Source of the DNA: Tenderia sp965602225
GTDB taxonomy: Bacteria; Pseudomonadota; Gammaproteobacteria; Tenderiales; Tenderiaceae
Direction: 5' to 3'
DNA length: 64,000 nt
Assembly (NCBI GenBank): GCA_965602225.1
Contig: CBFCYE010000003.1
Coordinates: forward strand, 62,001 to 126,000
Below are positions 1 through 9,142 of this stretch, piece by piece. A program made the translations under genes and the position numbers. Below the pieces are notes generated by a model. That model did no database searches and was not told the origin of the DNA. It saw only the letters and a list, made by a program, of their open reading frames with translations. The first letter of the stretch is position 1; each line of letters begins with the position of its first letter.

Positions 1-175
1 AAAACCCTGCCGTAACTCTTATCGCCCTACAAACAAAAGGTATATAAACCACACAATTGTTAAACCATGTTAAATGTCAGCTTGGTACATTGAATTAGCA
101 CTTCTTAGCTGCCATTCTTATCCTGAGCATTTGAGTTGGTTTATATATTGAATACATTAATTAGGAGGCGCGACA

Positions 176-661
176 ATGAAACTCTCAACAAAAGGACGTT
201 ATGCCGTTACAGCAATGCTTGATCTTGCATTAAATGCTAACAATGGCAACAAAGTAACTCTGGCGGACATTTCAGAGTTTCAAGGGATTTCGTTGTCATA
301 CCTTGAACAGCTGTTCGCCAGGTTAAGACAAACCAAACTTGTCACTGGCACACGCGGGCCTGGCGGCGGCTATCGACTTTCTCGCCCTGCCAGTGAGATC
401 ACCATCGCTGAAATCATTCATGCCGTTGATGAGCGTACCGGCAAAGAAAAGGTGATGAAGCTTGATGAAAGACATCAAAAGACACAACAACTGTGGCAGG
501 CATTAAGTAGCAATATTAATGACTATCTCAGCCAGATTAGCCTCGGCGACCTGATTGAGGACAATAAACATGAGAGTCTACCGGCTACTGACAACCAGAC
601 TGATCTTTTGAATATCGACAGCTGGTCAAGCCAACAAAGGGGCCGCGCATCTGTTGTGTAA
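176..661 (+). CDS. Rrf2-family regulator, IscR-like without Fe-S ligands
   Basis: A 161-residue winged-helix DNA-binding regulator. The first ~90 residues follow IscR closely (MKLSTKGRYAVTAMLDLALN at the N-terminus, then GISLSYLEQLFARLR for the recognition helix and RGPGGGYRLSR for the wing). In IscR the segment after the dimer helix carries three Cys and one His that hold a 2Fe-2S cluster. Here the corresponding stretch (about residues 84-105) is shorter by about four residues and the whole protein has no cysteine. Start ATG is supported by AGGAGG at 163-168. No iscS, iscU or cysE follows; the gene is closed by its own terminator. It may act permanently like apo-IscR, or sense something else. 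Confidence 0.9.
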   Translation: MKLSTKGRYAVTAMLDLALNANNGNKVTLADISEFQGISLSYLEQLFARLRQTKLVTGTRGPGGGYRLSRPASEITIAEIIHAVDERTGKEKVMKLDERHQKTQQLWQALSSNINDYLSQISLGDLIEDNKHESLPATDNQTDLLNIDSWSSQQRGRASVV

Positions 662-684
662 CTGAATAAAAAGCATACAGCCTA

Positions 685-711
685 AAAGCCCGGCATTGCC
701 GGGCTTTTTTG
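685..711 (+). terminator. Rho-independent terminator after the IscR-like gene
   Basis: A GC-rich hairpin (AAAGCCCGG, loop CATTG, CCGGGCTTT) followed directly by a run of T. It lies 24 bases after the stop codon at 661 and separates the regulator from the next gene on the same strand. Confidence 0.85.
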
Positions 712-769
712 TTGCTGACACTCTTATCAAGTATAATTTTGGCAAAATTACCAACACCTATTAGTTAGA

Positions 770-1558
770 ATGCCTGAACATATAATCTATCGAAACTCTA
801 GTGACGATGGTGTCATCGAAATCAGCCAAAACCAACATACCCGTTCACTATATTTTGGCAATGATGCCAAACAAAGTTGCATGGATATTTTTCAGCCGAG
901 TCGCTTAGTACTTTCATATACACGGGCAATGATGGCAAGTCTGTTATTTCAGCCTCAACCACAGAAAATATTGATGATCGGACTTGGTGGCGGGTCGATT
1001 GCAAAGTTCTTATTGCAACATTACCCCGACTGTTCAGTCGACATCGTTGAGATCAGGGCTGATGTTGTCAAAATAGCCCATGCTTATTTCAACCTACCTG
1101 AAGATGAACGTATGCAGATATTTATAGATGATGCGTCACGATTCTTACGCAATCAAAATGGTCGTTACCCACAATATGACCTGATATTGATTGATGCCTT
1201 TAACCACGATGGCGTATCAGAAAGCATTAAGACATTTGAGTTCTTTGAACATTGTGCCGAACGGCTGAATGAAACAGGTGTTGCGGCAACAAACTTATGG
1301 AACAACAAAAATGACCACTCACATGAAATCAACCAAACGATGGAGCACATCTTTAACCACAACGTTTTAAATCTACCGGTTCCTGATAGAGGCAATGTCA
1401 TCATTTTTACGACCAAGAATAAACGTGCGCTACAACTAGCCAATGTAAATAATTTTGCGACTAATCTTGAGAACAATCTCGGACTGGAGTTCAGTGAGTT
1501 TTCACGACAAATAAAGCGCGCCAATCGCTGGCGAAGCTTAGGCAGATTATTTGTCTAA
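770..1558 (+). CDS. Spermidine synthase-like protein (class I methyltransferase fold)
   Basis: 262 residues. The nucleotide-binding loop reads ILMIGLGGGSIAKFL (about residues 68-82), followed by VDIVEIRADVV and the acidic turn IFIDDASRFL, as in polyamine aminopropyltransferases. The catalytic region of true spermidine synthases (DSTDPxGP-like) reads DAFNHDGVSE, so the second acidic residue is changed, and the N-terminal beta barrel is short. The protein is therefore better called a spermidine-synthase-domain protein; its substrate is not readable. No clear ribosome binding site precedes the ATG. Its 3' end overlaps the convergent cytochrome gene by 12 bases. Confidence 0.8.
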   Translation: MPEHIIYRNSSDDGVIEISQNQHTRSLYFGNDAKQSCMDIFQPSRLVLSYTRAMMASLLFQPQPQKILMIGLGGGSIAKFLLQHYPDCSVDIVEIRADVVKIAHAYFNLPEDERMQIFIDDASRFLRNQNGRYPQYDLILIDAFNHDGVSESIKTFEFFEHCAERLNETGVAATNLWNNKNDHSHEINQTMEHIFNHNVLNLPVPDRGNVIIFTTKNKRALQLANVNNFATNLENNLGLEFSEFSRQIKRANRWRSLGRLFV

Positions 1559-2095
1559 TTCAATAAAAGCCTCTGCTGAATTTTTGTGTGGCACGCTATG
1601 GCAACGTTCACACGTCCACAGACTGAATGAGACCTTGTCGTGACAACGGCCACAAAACTCCCCCTTGAGTATCTTCTCCATCGTTACAGGGTTTGCTTCG
1701 TACTGTGGTTGAAAAATTTTGGGGTGGCAGTTATTGCAAGTCAGCCATTCCGTATGTGCCAGGTGAGGAAACCTGACATACGGCATATTGGAGGTCTGCT
1801 TCATAATGATGTCCATATCCGTTTCCAGCATCATTTCACCACCAAACTCATCACCACTCAGGCTGCGACGCGGGTTTATTTTGCCATCACGAAGCGCCCT
1901 GACCCAGTCAACCCGGCCTCTTCTATCCAGCGGAAAATCAATCATTGCCTCAACAGGCTCTTGCAGTATCTGAATGGTTTCATTCTCAGGATCATGAATA
2001 CCATCCTCAACAAGGCGTTGAGTTTGATAGGTATCGGCTGCTGAGGCTGGACTACCAGCCAGAATCAGGAAGATTATTGCCAGGCTACGCCACAT
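1547..2095 (-). CDS. Periplasmic triheme c-type cytochrome
   Basis: 182 residues with a signal peptide (MWRSLAIIFLILAGSPASA, cleavage after residue ~19). Three CxxCH heme sites lie in the last third: CNNCH, CGRCH and CERCH. Several further histidines (for example FPHLAHTEW, and SVPHKN at the end) could be distal ligands, which resembles the c7/c3-type triheme domain. The ~90 residues before the hemes are not recognised. It stands alone, without an oxidase or reductase partner nearby, so its electron partner is unknown. A periplasmic electron carrier is the likely role. Confidence 0.85.
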   Translation of the reverse strand: MWRSLAIIFLILAGSPASAADTYQTQRLVEDGIHDPENETIQILQEPVEAMIDFPLDRRGRVDWVRALRDGKINPRRSLSGDEFGGEMMLETDMDIIMKQTSNMPYVRFPHLAHTEWLTCNNCHPKIFQPQYEANPVTMEKILKGEFCGRCHDKVSFSLWTCERCHSVPHKNSAEAFIELDK

Positions 2096-2272
2096 AATTA
2101 TCCATCCATTGAAAATACATAAGGCAAAACGATACGAACTTTTGTCAATGAATACAAGTTGTTTAGGCTAGTTCAGCAGTTTTACTGACTAACAACACAG
2201 ACTTACTTGGGTCGCACGGCTTAATCAAATATAATCCGCAGCCCAAGCTGTGAATTTAAGGATTATTACCAC

Positions 2273-2836
2273 ATGTCATCAATTATTAGCCGCCTTACAT
2301 CAGGCTTGATGCTCGCCACATTGATACTGGTAAATACAGCCGCTGCCCAATCACTAAACAGCACTGAATTGCAACAGATTATAGAAAAGGCCAATAATGG
2401 TGATTTTCTGGCCCAGGCAGACCTGGCAAACCGCTACCACGTTGGTGAGGGCATCGCTCAGGACATGTCAAAAGCTGCATTTTGGTATAAGAAACTAGCA
2501 AACAATGAAGTTGCTGAAGCACAGTTAGCACTTGGACTTATGTATATCAAGGGAGATGGTGTTGAGCCAGATAATTCCCAGGCACTTCATTGGCTTCAAC
2601 GGGCCGCTGAACAACGCCTTCCGGCGGCGCAGTACCTGCTAGGCGTAGCCCATGCAGAAGGCCATGGCGCAGAAATAGACAGACAAAAAGCTTATATGTG
2701 GTATGAAATTTCAGCCGCTATGGAATATAAGAATGCCATTGAAGCGCGCGACGAACTCGCCAAACAATTATCCAAACAAGAAATACTGAGTGCTGAAAGA
2801 CTAGCCACCGAATGGTGGATGAAGTTCCACGACTAG
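2273..2836 (+). CDS. Secreted Sel1-repeat protein (three repeats)
   Basis: 187 residues with a signal peptide (MSSIISRLTSGLMLATLILVNTAAAQ). Three 36-residue Sel1/TPR-like repeats follow, with the family pattern A-x-A-Q-x-x-L-G-x-x-Y-x-x-G-x-G-V and paired A-x-x-W-Y helices, plus a C-terminal helix. Sel1 repeats form helical solenoids that bind other proteins. It converges on a larger Sel1-repeat gene 12 bases away, which suggests a related pair. No enzyme domain is present. Confidence 0.85.
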   Translation: MSSIISRLTSGLMLATLILVNTAAAQSLNSTELQQIIEKANNGDFLAQADLANRYHVGEGIAQDMSKAAFWYKKLANNEVAEAQLALGLMYIKGDGVEPDNSQALHWLQRAAEQRLPAAQYLLGVAHAEGHGAEIDRQKAYMWYEISAAMEYKNAIEARDELAKQLSKQEILSAERLATEWWMKFHD

Positions 2837-2848
2837 AAAACAACCAGC

Positions 2849-4069
2849 CTAGGCTGAGTGTGAAGCGACTAGCAAGTCAATCTCATGCTTGGCCTTGGCA
2901 TGACCGGATTCACCCGCCATACGAAACCATTCCAAAGCCTTTTCAATGTTACGCGCAACACCCCAGCCATTCCGATAGAGTGTGCCGACATAATATTGCG
3001 CTTCAGCATCACCTTGGCTGGCTGCGGCCATAAATGACTCAGCCGCTTTGTTCATATCACGAATATTGCCGTCCGCCTGCATATAAACCAGCCCCAGGTT
3101 AAACTGCGCGCTAATTTCACCCTGCTTGCTGGCAAGACTGTACCACTGGATGGCTTGAGCATAATCTTGTTCTACGCCAATCCCTTTGTGAAACATAAAA
3201 CCAAGACTAGATTGAGCAGTTGCATCACCTTGGCGGGCAGAATTTTTATACCACATGATGGCGCGTTGGAAATCCTGCTCAACACCATTACCGCTGCGAT
3301 ACATATAGGCAAGGTTGTTTTGTGCCCCTGCATGTCCCTGCATAGCCGCTTTATAAAACCAATCAAAGGCTAATTTAGTATCCTGGACAACACCATCGCC
3401 ACTCAGATACATATGGGCAATGCTGGCCTGTGCTTCAGGATGCGCCTGCTCGGCAGCTTTCAACAACCAAGTCATGGCTTTTTCATAATCTAATTCAACA
3501 CCTACGCCTTTTTTATACATAAAACCAAGGCTGTACTGGGCATAACTATAATCTTGCTCTGCCGCTGCTTTATACCATGTAGTGGCAAGATCATAATCGA
3601 TAGCAACACCATCACCGTAATAATACATATCAGCCAAAGCATACTGGGCAGCGGCTAGCTTATTGTCCGCCGCCTTGCTCAGCCATTTCAGTGCCAGCCA
3701 GGTATCGTGAGGGATGCCCTCACCTTTGCTGTACATATAGCCAATACTGAATTGACCATAGGCGTCGCCTTGAACAGCAGCCTTACGGTACCACTTGGCT
3801 GCCTCACTATAATTCTGGCTTACGCCTTCACCGTAATAGAACGAATCACCAAGATTACTTTGGTCTGCAGGGCTGGCAGCATCAAAAATACTGGCTTTGC
3901 AATCATAGGTAAACTGTTCATCTTGTTGCCAGTCAAAACAACTCAAATTGATAGTTTGAGAGCTGATATGGGTTAGGGTTTTACCCGTACTTGCTGAAAC
4001 CGGAGCCATTACCAACACAAGAGCGGGAAGCATGCCTAAGGCAAAATTTCTGGCGATTATATTTTTCAC
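2849..4069 (-). CDS. Exported Sel1-repeat protein with nine repeats
   Basis: About 406 residues: a signal peptide (VKNIIARNFALGMLPALVL... cleaved near PVSAS), a short Cys-containing linker (SCFDWQQDEQFTYDCKAS), then nine consecutive 36-residue Sel1 repeats and a short tail. I chose the GTG at 4069 because GAGG lies 8 bases upstream and translation then opens directly with a signal peptide; the frame is open to an ATG at 4156, but that adds an unlikely 29-residue leader. Probably a periplasmic protein-interaction scaffold. The partner is unknown. Confidence 0.8.
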   Translation of the reverse strand: MKNIIARNFALGMLPALVLVMAPVSASTGKTLTHISSQTINLSCFDWQQDEQFTYDCKASIFDAASPADQSNLGDSFYYGEGVSQNYSEAAKWYRKAAVQGDAYGQFSIGYMYSKGEGIPHDTWLALKWLSKAADNKLAAAQYALADMYYYGDGVAIDYDLATTWYKAAAEQDYSYAQYSLGFMYKKGVGVELDYEKAMTWLLKAAEQAHPEAQASIAHMYLSGDGVVQDTKLAFDWFYKAAMQGHAGAQNNLAYMYRSGNGVEQDFQRAIMWYKNSARQGDATAQSSLGFMFHKGIGVEQDYAQAIQWYSLASKQGEISAQFNLGLVYMQADGNIRDMNKAAESFMAAASQGDAEAQYYVGTLYRNGWGVARNIEKALEWFRMAGESGHAKAKHEIDLLVASHSA

Positions 4070-4323
4070 GACTAAAACCTCATAACCTTCTGATTTATTA
4101 AGCCTTTTATCACCGCTAACTCGTACAAACAACTCCAACAACAATAATAAGCTCACTAGTTATATCGGTATTAATTAACTGATCTTTAATAAAAATGAAG
4201 TAAAAAATGACTAATTTTAGGCTCAAGATTTGTCGCAAATTGCCGTATTTAATAGGTGCGTTGCTATCAACTGACAACGCAAACATCTATCAGCAGCAAG
4301 CAGTAAGAAGGAGTTTTAGTCAC

Positions 4324-5898
4324 ATGCAGGTCAACACCCCACCACGCCGTCGAACCCTTTTGGTAATAATGGATGGCTTTGGAATCAATCCCAGCAAGAT
4401 CAACAATGGTATCGCCGCAGCAAAAACACCCCGTTTGGACGAATACTTTGAACGCTATTGCTTCACAGAATTACAGGCCTCCGGCAGTGCCGTGGGCTTA
4501 CCTGAGGGCCAAATGGGCAATTCAGAAGTCGGACACTTAACGATGGGGACTGGGGCAATACAAAGACAGGACCTGGTCAAAATCAATGACTCAATCATTG
4601 ATGAAAGCTTTTATGAAAACCCCATACTCATTGCCGCCGTCACAAAAGCCAAACAACAAAATAAACCAATACACCTGATGGGGCTTGTTTCAGATGGTGG
4701 CGTGCACAGCCATATCAGTCATTTATTTGCCTTGATCGAACTATGCCGGCGCCACCAAGTAACACCCTTGCTGCATGCAATTACCGATGGCCGCGATACC
4801 GCGCCACAATCAGCGATTGACCACACAGAGCAAATAGATACTGAATTGGCCAAGGCTAACGGCTCTGTCGCCAGTGTCTGCGGTCGATATTTCGCCATGG
4901 ATAGAGACAAACGCTGGGATAGAACAGAACTTGCCTGGCAGGCACTTATCAACAATCAAGGTCGCAAAGCAAGTTCATATCGTGAAGCGATTGAATCTGC
5001 TTATGCGGCTGGTGAGACCGATGAATTTATAAAGCCGGTCATCTTGCCGAACGGCAAACCAATCACAACAAATGATGCGGTGATCTTCTTCAATTTTCGC
5101 AAAGATCGGACACGCCAGATTACAGCTGCACTTTCGAAACCTGTATTTGACAGTTTTGAACGTGCTGACTTTAAACCTATCAATGTCACTTGTTTCACCA
5201 ATTACGACAGCTATTTTGACCTACCCTACGCCTTTGATGAAGAACTGGCTGAGGCAACACTTGCTGAAACGATCAGCCATGCCGGATTAAATCAGTTCCA
5301 TTGTGCTGAAACAGAAAAATATGCCCATGTGACATATTTTTTTAACGGCGGGAAAGGCGAAGCATTCGCCAATGAAGAGCGTTTGATTATTCCCTCACCC
5401 AAGGTTGCCACCTATGATGAGCAGCCGGAAATGAGTGCTCATGTGGTTGCCGATTGCGTCATCGAAAAAATGCATAATCAGCAGCATTCATTCATCGTTG
5501 TTAACTTTGCCAATGGCGATATGGTTGGTCACACCGCAATAAGAGACGCGGTAATAAAGGCCATTGAGGCATTGGACCACGAGGTTGGCCGTGTGCTTGA
5601 TGCGGCAATTAAAGCGGAATATTCAGTTGTTGTCACCGCTGATCATGGCAACTGCGAACAGCTTATTGATCCAGTCACAGGCACACCGCACACTCAGCAC
5701 ACCACCTTTCCAGTACCGTGCATGATCATTGACCAGATCAAATGGCAATTAACCAATGAAGGTGGATTAAAAGACGTCGCCCCAACCGTATTACAACTAA
5801 TGGGCTTGCAACAACCAGGGGCAATGACAGGCCATTCTCTACTGCTTAAACCTATGGAGTCTTCCGCAGCAATGAGACAAGCAGGGACTAGCGGATAG
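4324..5898 (+). CDS. gpmI: 2,3-bisphosphoglycerate-independent phosphoglycerate mutase
   Basis: 524 residues, the normal length. It interconverts 3- and 2-phosphoglycerate in glycolysis/gluconeogenesis using two Mn ions. Visible motifs are the metal-binding VIMDGFGI (D17), the phosphoserine loop QMGNSEVGHLTMGTG (S67), HAITDGRDTAP, and the second metal cluster NFANGDMVGHT ... VVTADHGNCE. The frame is open upstream to 4207, but AAGGAG at 4308-4313 followed by ATG at 4324 marks the start; the extra 39 residues are unlike the family. The 3' end overlaps convergent sppA by 11 bases. Confidence 0.96.
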   Translation: MQVNTPPRRRTLLVIMDGFGINPSKINNGIAAAKTPRLDEYFERYCFTELQASGSAVGLPEGQMGNSEVGHLTMGTGAIQRQDLVKINDSIIDESFYENPILIAAVTKAKQQNKPIHLMGLVSDGGVHSHISHLFALIELCRRHQVTPLLHAITDGRDTAPQSAIDHTEQIDTELAKANGSVASVCGRYFAMDRDKRWDRTELAWQALINNQGRKASSYREAIESAYAAGETDEFIKPVILPNGKPITTNDAVIFFNFRKDRTRQITAALSKPVFDSFERADFKPINVTCFTNYDSYFDLPYAFDEELAEATLAETISHAGLNQFHCAETEKYAHVTYFFNGGKGEAFANEERLIIPSPKVATYDEQPEMSAHVVADCVIEKMHNQQHSFIVVNFANGDMVGHTAIRDAVIKAIEALDHEVGRVLDAAIKAEYSVVVTADHGNCEQLIDPVTGTPHTQHTTFPVPCMIIDQIKWQLTNEGGLKDVAPTVLQLMGLQQPGAMTGHSLLLKPMESSAAMRQAGTSG

Positions 5899-6838
5899 TC
5901 CCTGCACTTACACCACTGATGCGCCCCAAAGTCTCGGCCATGACGATACCAAGCTTGCCAGCGAATTGTTCAAATGGATCTGGTTTAATGGTGTAATCAA
6001 CCATTTTTTCCTGGCCGATAATCTCACGGGCCACATAACTGGCGCTGCCCAAGCCATCAATCAAACCCAGCTCAACACTCTGTTCACCGGTCCAGACCAG
6101 ACCGGAAAAAAGCGCTTCATCTGATTTCAGGCGATCACCTCGCCCTGCCTTAACCACATCAATAAATTGTTGATGAATATTGCCGAGCATTGATTTGATA
6201 TGGGCAACATCCTTATCTTTCAAAGGTGAGAATGGGTCGAGAAACCCCTTACTCTCACCAGCAGTTAACATACGTCGTTCCACACCTAGTTTTTCCATGC
6301 CATCAACAAAACCAAAACCACTCATGATCACACCGATAGAGCCAACGATGCTGGCTTTGTCGGCGTAGATTTCATCTGCTGCCGAGGCAATGTAGTAGCC
6401 ACCAGAGGCACACATATCAGAAATCACTGCGTATAGACGTGTATCGGGATAAAGCCCTCGCAAGCGTTTGATCTCGTCATAGATATACCCCGATTGGACC
6501 GGACTACCGCCAGGGCTGTTAATGCGCATGATAATGCCTGAGACATGTTTGGCCTCGAAGGCATCACGCAGACTGGTGACGACATTGTCGGCACTGGCTT
6601 CGGCATTATCGGCAATCACACCGCGCAGCTCGATTATCGCCGTATGCGGTTTACTCGATGTCAGGCCTGTTTCGGAACCTGGTATCAAGACAAGCAAAAA
6701 TACCACCAGATAGGTCACCATGAATAGTTTGAAGAATATCCCCCAGCGTCTGGCGCGGCGCTGTTCCTTCAACGCACCCATCGCCAAATTGCTTATCAGC
6801 TCGCGTTCCCAGGGCTCGTTATTAGTCTCTTCTTTCAT
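5888..6838 (-). CDS. sppA: Signal peptide peptidase SppA, short form (S49)
   Basis: 316 residues from the chosen ATG. One transmembrane helix (about residues 33-53, after EQRRARRWGIFFK) anchors a periplasmic Ser/Lys protease that degrades cleaved signal peptides. The nucleophile is Ser145 in SDMCASGGYYIAS and the general base Lys197 in AGESKGFLDPF, 52 residues later as in Bacillus SppA; NSPGG near 107 forms the oxyanion region. The frame extends to a TTG at 6922 without a ribosome site; ATG at 6838 gives the N-terminal length seen in Pseudomonas SppA. Last gene of the rluC-HAD-sppA operon. Confidence 0.92.
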   Translation of the reverse strand: MKEETNNEPWERELISNLAMGALKEQRRARRWGIFFKLFMVTYLVVFLLVLIPGSETGLTSSKPHTAIIELRGVIADNAEASADNVVTSLRDAFEAKHVSGIIMRINSPGGSPVQSGYIYDEIKRLRGLYPDTRLYAVISDMCASGGYYIASAADEIYADKASIVGSIGVIMSGFGFVDGMEKLGVERRMLTAGESKGFLDPFSPLKDKDVAHIKSMLGNIHQQFIDVVKAGRGDRLKSDEALFSGLVWTGEQSVELGLIDGLGSASYVAREIIGQEKMVDYTIKPDPFEQFAGKLGIVMAETLGRISGVSAGTIR

Positions 6839-6926
6839 GCTTTTCTCATCAATTAGTGGGTTTTCTGTCCAGGGGTCTTTTGAGTCTGGAGTATTGTTTT
6901 CGATCACACCGATATCAACCAATTAG

Positions 6927-7586
6927 TTAAATATTTATAGCCAGCCACTGCGCCATTTCATCAACACTATTCAAACAGGCCAAGGGCTTATAACTCTGCA
7001 GCCGCTCACCTTCATGTGCACCGTAACTTACTGCCAGTGCTGCCGTTCCTGCCCGCTGCGCCATTTCGAGATCATACTCTGTATCGCCTACCATCAGGGT
7101 TTTTTCAGGCTTCACACCCAGCTCATCCATTATCTCACGCAACATCATCGGATCGGGTTTGGATGATGTTTCGTCAGCGCAGCGGGTCGAGTGAAAATAA
7201 CGGCTGCAGTCCGTCTGTTGCAACACCCTGTCCAGCCCTTTGCGCCCTTTACCAGTGGCAACGCCAAGCCAAAGTTGACGCTGCGTCAATGCCTGCAAAA
7301 TGCCATGCACGCCTTCGAACAAAACCTCAGGCTGAGAACAGCTCACCAGAAAATGATGCCGATAACGATCAGTAAACATAGGAATAAGAGCCGATTCAGC
7401 AACATCATGCAGGCTTTCTATTGCCTCCCGCATCCCCAGGCCAATGACATTGCGACATTCCACATCTGTTTTGACTGGCAAACCAAGGTCAGCCCCCGCC
7501 GATTGCAGCGAAGCGACAATCCGTGCTGCCGAATCCATCAAGGTTCCGTCCCAATCAAAGACGATTAGATCAAATTTATCCGCCAT
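6927..7586 (-). CDS. HAD-family phosphatase, phosphoglycolate phosphatase-like
   Basis: 219 residues. HAD motif I is FDWDGTLMDSA (nucleophile D11, acid D13), motif II is GVATGKGRKGL and motif IV is MVGDTEYDLEMAQRAG; a helical cap lies between residues ~16 and 85. It sits 4 bases after rluC, the position occupied by a HAD hydrolase downstream of rluC in pseudomonads. The substrate cannot be told from sequence. Phosphoglycolate or a small sugar phosphate is the usual guess for this subfamily. Confidence 0.9.
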   Translation of the reverse strand: MADKFDLIVFDWDGTLMDSAARIVASLQSAGADLGLPVKTDVECRNVIGLGMREAIESLHDVAESALIPMFTDRYRHHFLVSCSQPEVLFEGVHGILQALTQRQLWLGVATGKGRKGLDRVLQQTDCSRYFHSTRCADETSSKPDPMMLREIMDELGVKPEKTLMVGDTEYDLEMAQRAGTAALAVSYGAHEGERLQSYKPLACLNSVDEMAQWLAINI

Positions 7587-7590
7587 CGAC

Positions 7591-8538
7591 TCAAGCCAAC
7601 TTTTTCAGAACTGTTTCCAAACTTCCATCAAGTGGGGCAGTCACCTCCAAAACACTGTCATCCCAAGGGAATTTCAGCTGCCAGGCATGCAAAAACATAC
7701 GTTTCAGGCCATATTCACGCATTTTCTTGTTAAAATCCTTGTCACCATATTTTTCATCACCCGCCACCGGGTGGCCACTGTGATCAGCATGGACTCGTAT
7801 TTGGTGGGTTCGACCTGTGAACAACTCCACCTCCATCAAGGTTGCCAGCTTAAAGCGCTGTTTCGGAGTAAAACGACTCGTCGCCTCCTTACCATCGGCA
7901 CTCACCCTGACGATGCGCTCACCGGAGCTAACAACATTTTTACGCAAAGGCGCATCAACCAGCTGACTGCCACCACGCCATTTGCCCTTGCACAGAGCCT
8001 GATAAAACTTTTTCACTTCACCTGAGCGCATCGCACTATGCAGATGCCTCAAGGCAGAGCGCTTTTTGGCAATAAGCAGACAGCCCGAAGTATCCTTGTC
8101 CAGTCGATGAACCAACTCCAGGTTTTTACACTCAGATTTGAGTTTGCGCATCGCTTCAATCACACCAAAACTGATGCCACTGCCGCCATGCACAGCAAGC
8201 CCTGAGGGCTTGTTCAGAACAATAAGACCTGAATCCTCAAAAATAATATTTTTCTCGATCCGCTCTAAAATAGCCTGACCAGGGTCGACAACATCACCTT
8301 TTTCAGCCGTCCGAACAGGAGGAATCCTGATGATATCGCCAGCTTGAACCCTGTAAACCGGCTTGATTCTGCCCTTATTCACCCTGACCTGGCCGGTGCG
8401 TAAAAGCCGATAAATCATGCTTTTTGGCACACCTTTTAAAATAGACAGCAGAAAATTATCTATTCGTTGCCCTGCCCGGTCGGCGTCGACCTCGATCATT
8501 TTCACTTTTGGGTGGGCATTTTCCGCAAAATCAGTCAT
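7591..8538 (-). CDS. rluC: 23S rRNA pseudouridine synthase RluC
   Basis: 315 residues. An N-terminal S4 RNA-binding domain (about 22-75, QRIDNFLLSILKGVPKSMIY) precedes the RluA-family catalytic domain with LVHRLDKDTSG (catalytic D147) and GRTHQIRVH. RluC modifies U955, U2504 and U2580 of E. coli 23S rRNA. It is transcribed divergently from rne, the arrangement conserved in E. coli and Pseudomonas, which supports RluC over RluD. GGTGGT precedes the ATG. First gene of the rluC-HAD-sppA operon. Confidence 0.95.
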   Translation of the reverse strand: MTDFAENAHPKVKMIEVDADRAGQRIDNFLLSILKGVPKSMIYRLLRTGQVRVNKGRIKPVYRVQAGDIIRIPPVRTAEKGDVVDPGQAILERIEKNIIFEDSGLIVLNKPSGLAVHGGSGISFGVIEAMRKLKSECKNLELVHRLDKDTSGCLLIAKKRSALRHLHSAMRSGEVKKFYQALCKGKWRGGSQLVDAPLRKNVVSSGERIVRVSADGKEATSRFTPKQRFKLATLMEVELFTGRTHQIRVHADHSGHPVAGDEKYGDKDFNKKMREYGLKRMFLHAWQLKFPWDDSVLEVTAPLDGSLETVLKKLA

Positions 8539-9142
8539 TTACCACCATTTTTAAAGCCTTCCATATATTTCCAGACAGAGGGGGAACATGTTATATTCAG
8601 AGTGTGGTATTGGCTGGCCAGGGTGCTTTTCAACCCTTTACGTAAACCGCCTCTACCTCTTAGCAATACATAATGACCTATTTTGATCCGCACTGTCAGA
8701 TATGTGCGATGAACCAAACTAGCCAAGGTATTGTCAATATTTTCGACAACGTGCCAATGACTTGCTTTGGCACATGAGACAAATTTTATCACTTCGTGGC
8801 GAAGATATGAATGTCGATGAAGTGGCGCAGAGATGCGCACTGCCCTAACAAGGCACGGAAAAATTAACTAACAAACATTGGTGCACCCGTGAAAATTGCG
8901 GGGGACTGAACGAACTCTGCAATAAAACAGGCAGAGATGTATGGGTTGAAATATTAAAAAATCACCCTCGTGAACAACACAAAAAATATGATTTTTCACG
9001 AACAGGTGACACAAAATGACCTGCAAGCACTCTCAATCAGCACTGCTGAACAGATGTGCTTGGCATTGTTGACTTGCTGTACAACATAAACGTTCAGTCT
9101 CACGCGGCGAAAACACGGTTGACGCCCTAGGAGACAGTACAA
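8539..9142 (+). promoter_or_regulatory. Divergent rluC/rne intergenic region with structured rne leader
   Basis: 604 bases without a convincing gene. It must carry the rluC promoter (minus) and the rne promoter and leader (plus). Visible hairpins are CTTCG/CGAAG (8792-8804), a GCGCA-GAGA-TGCGC stem with a GNRA-type loop extended by AGT/ACT (8821-8841), and CTCTGC/GCAGAG (8915-8936). A weak promoter match, TTGCTT at 8762 with TTTATC at 8785 (17-base spacer), would give a leader of about 345 bases. In E. coli a 361-base structured rne leader mediates autoregulation by RNase E; the same is inferred here. The rne ribosome site AGGAG is at 9129-9133. Confidence 0.5.

Noticed and set aside
131..158. 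Promoter-like TTGAGT / TACATT before the IscR-like gene
   Set aside because: The implied start site falls on the ribosome binding site at 163-168, so it cannot be the functional promoter as read.
4207..4323. N-terminal extension of gpmI
   Set aside because: The added 39 residues are unlike phosphoglycerate mutase, and a good ribosome site precedes the inner ATG at 4324.
8535..8840. 101-codon frame on the minus strand over the rluC start
   Set aside because: It lies in the rluC/rne regulatory region, overlaps the rluC start, has no family resemblance and its codon use looks random.
9069..9090. TTGACT as a -35 close to rne
   Set aside because: No acceptable -10 lies 16-18 bases downstream.
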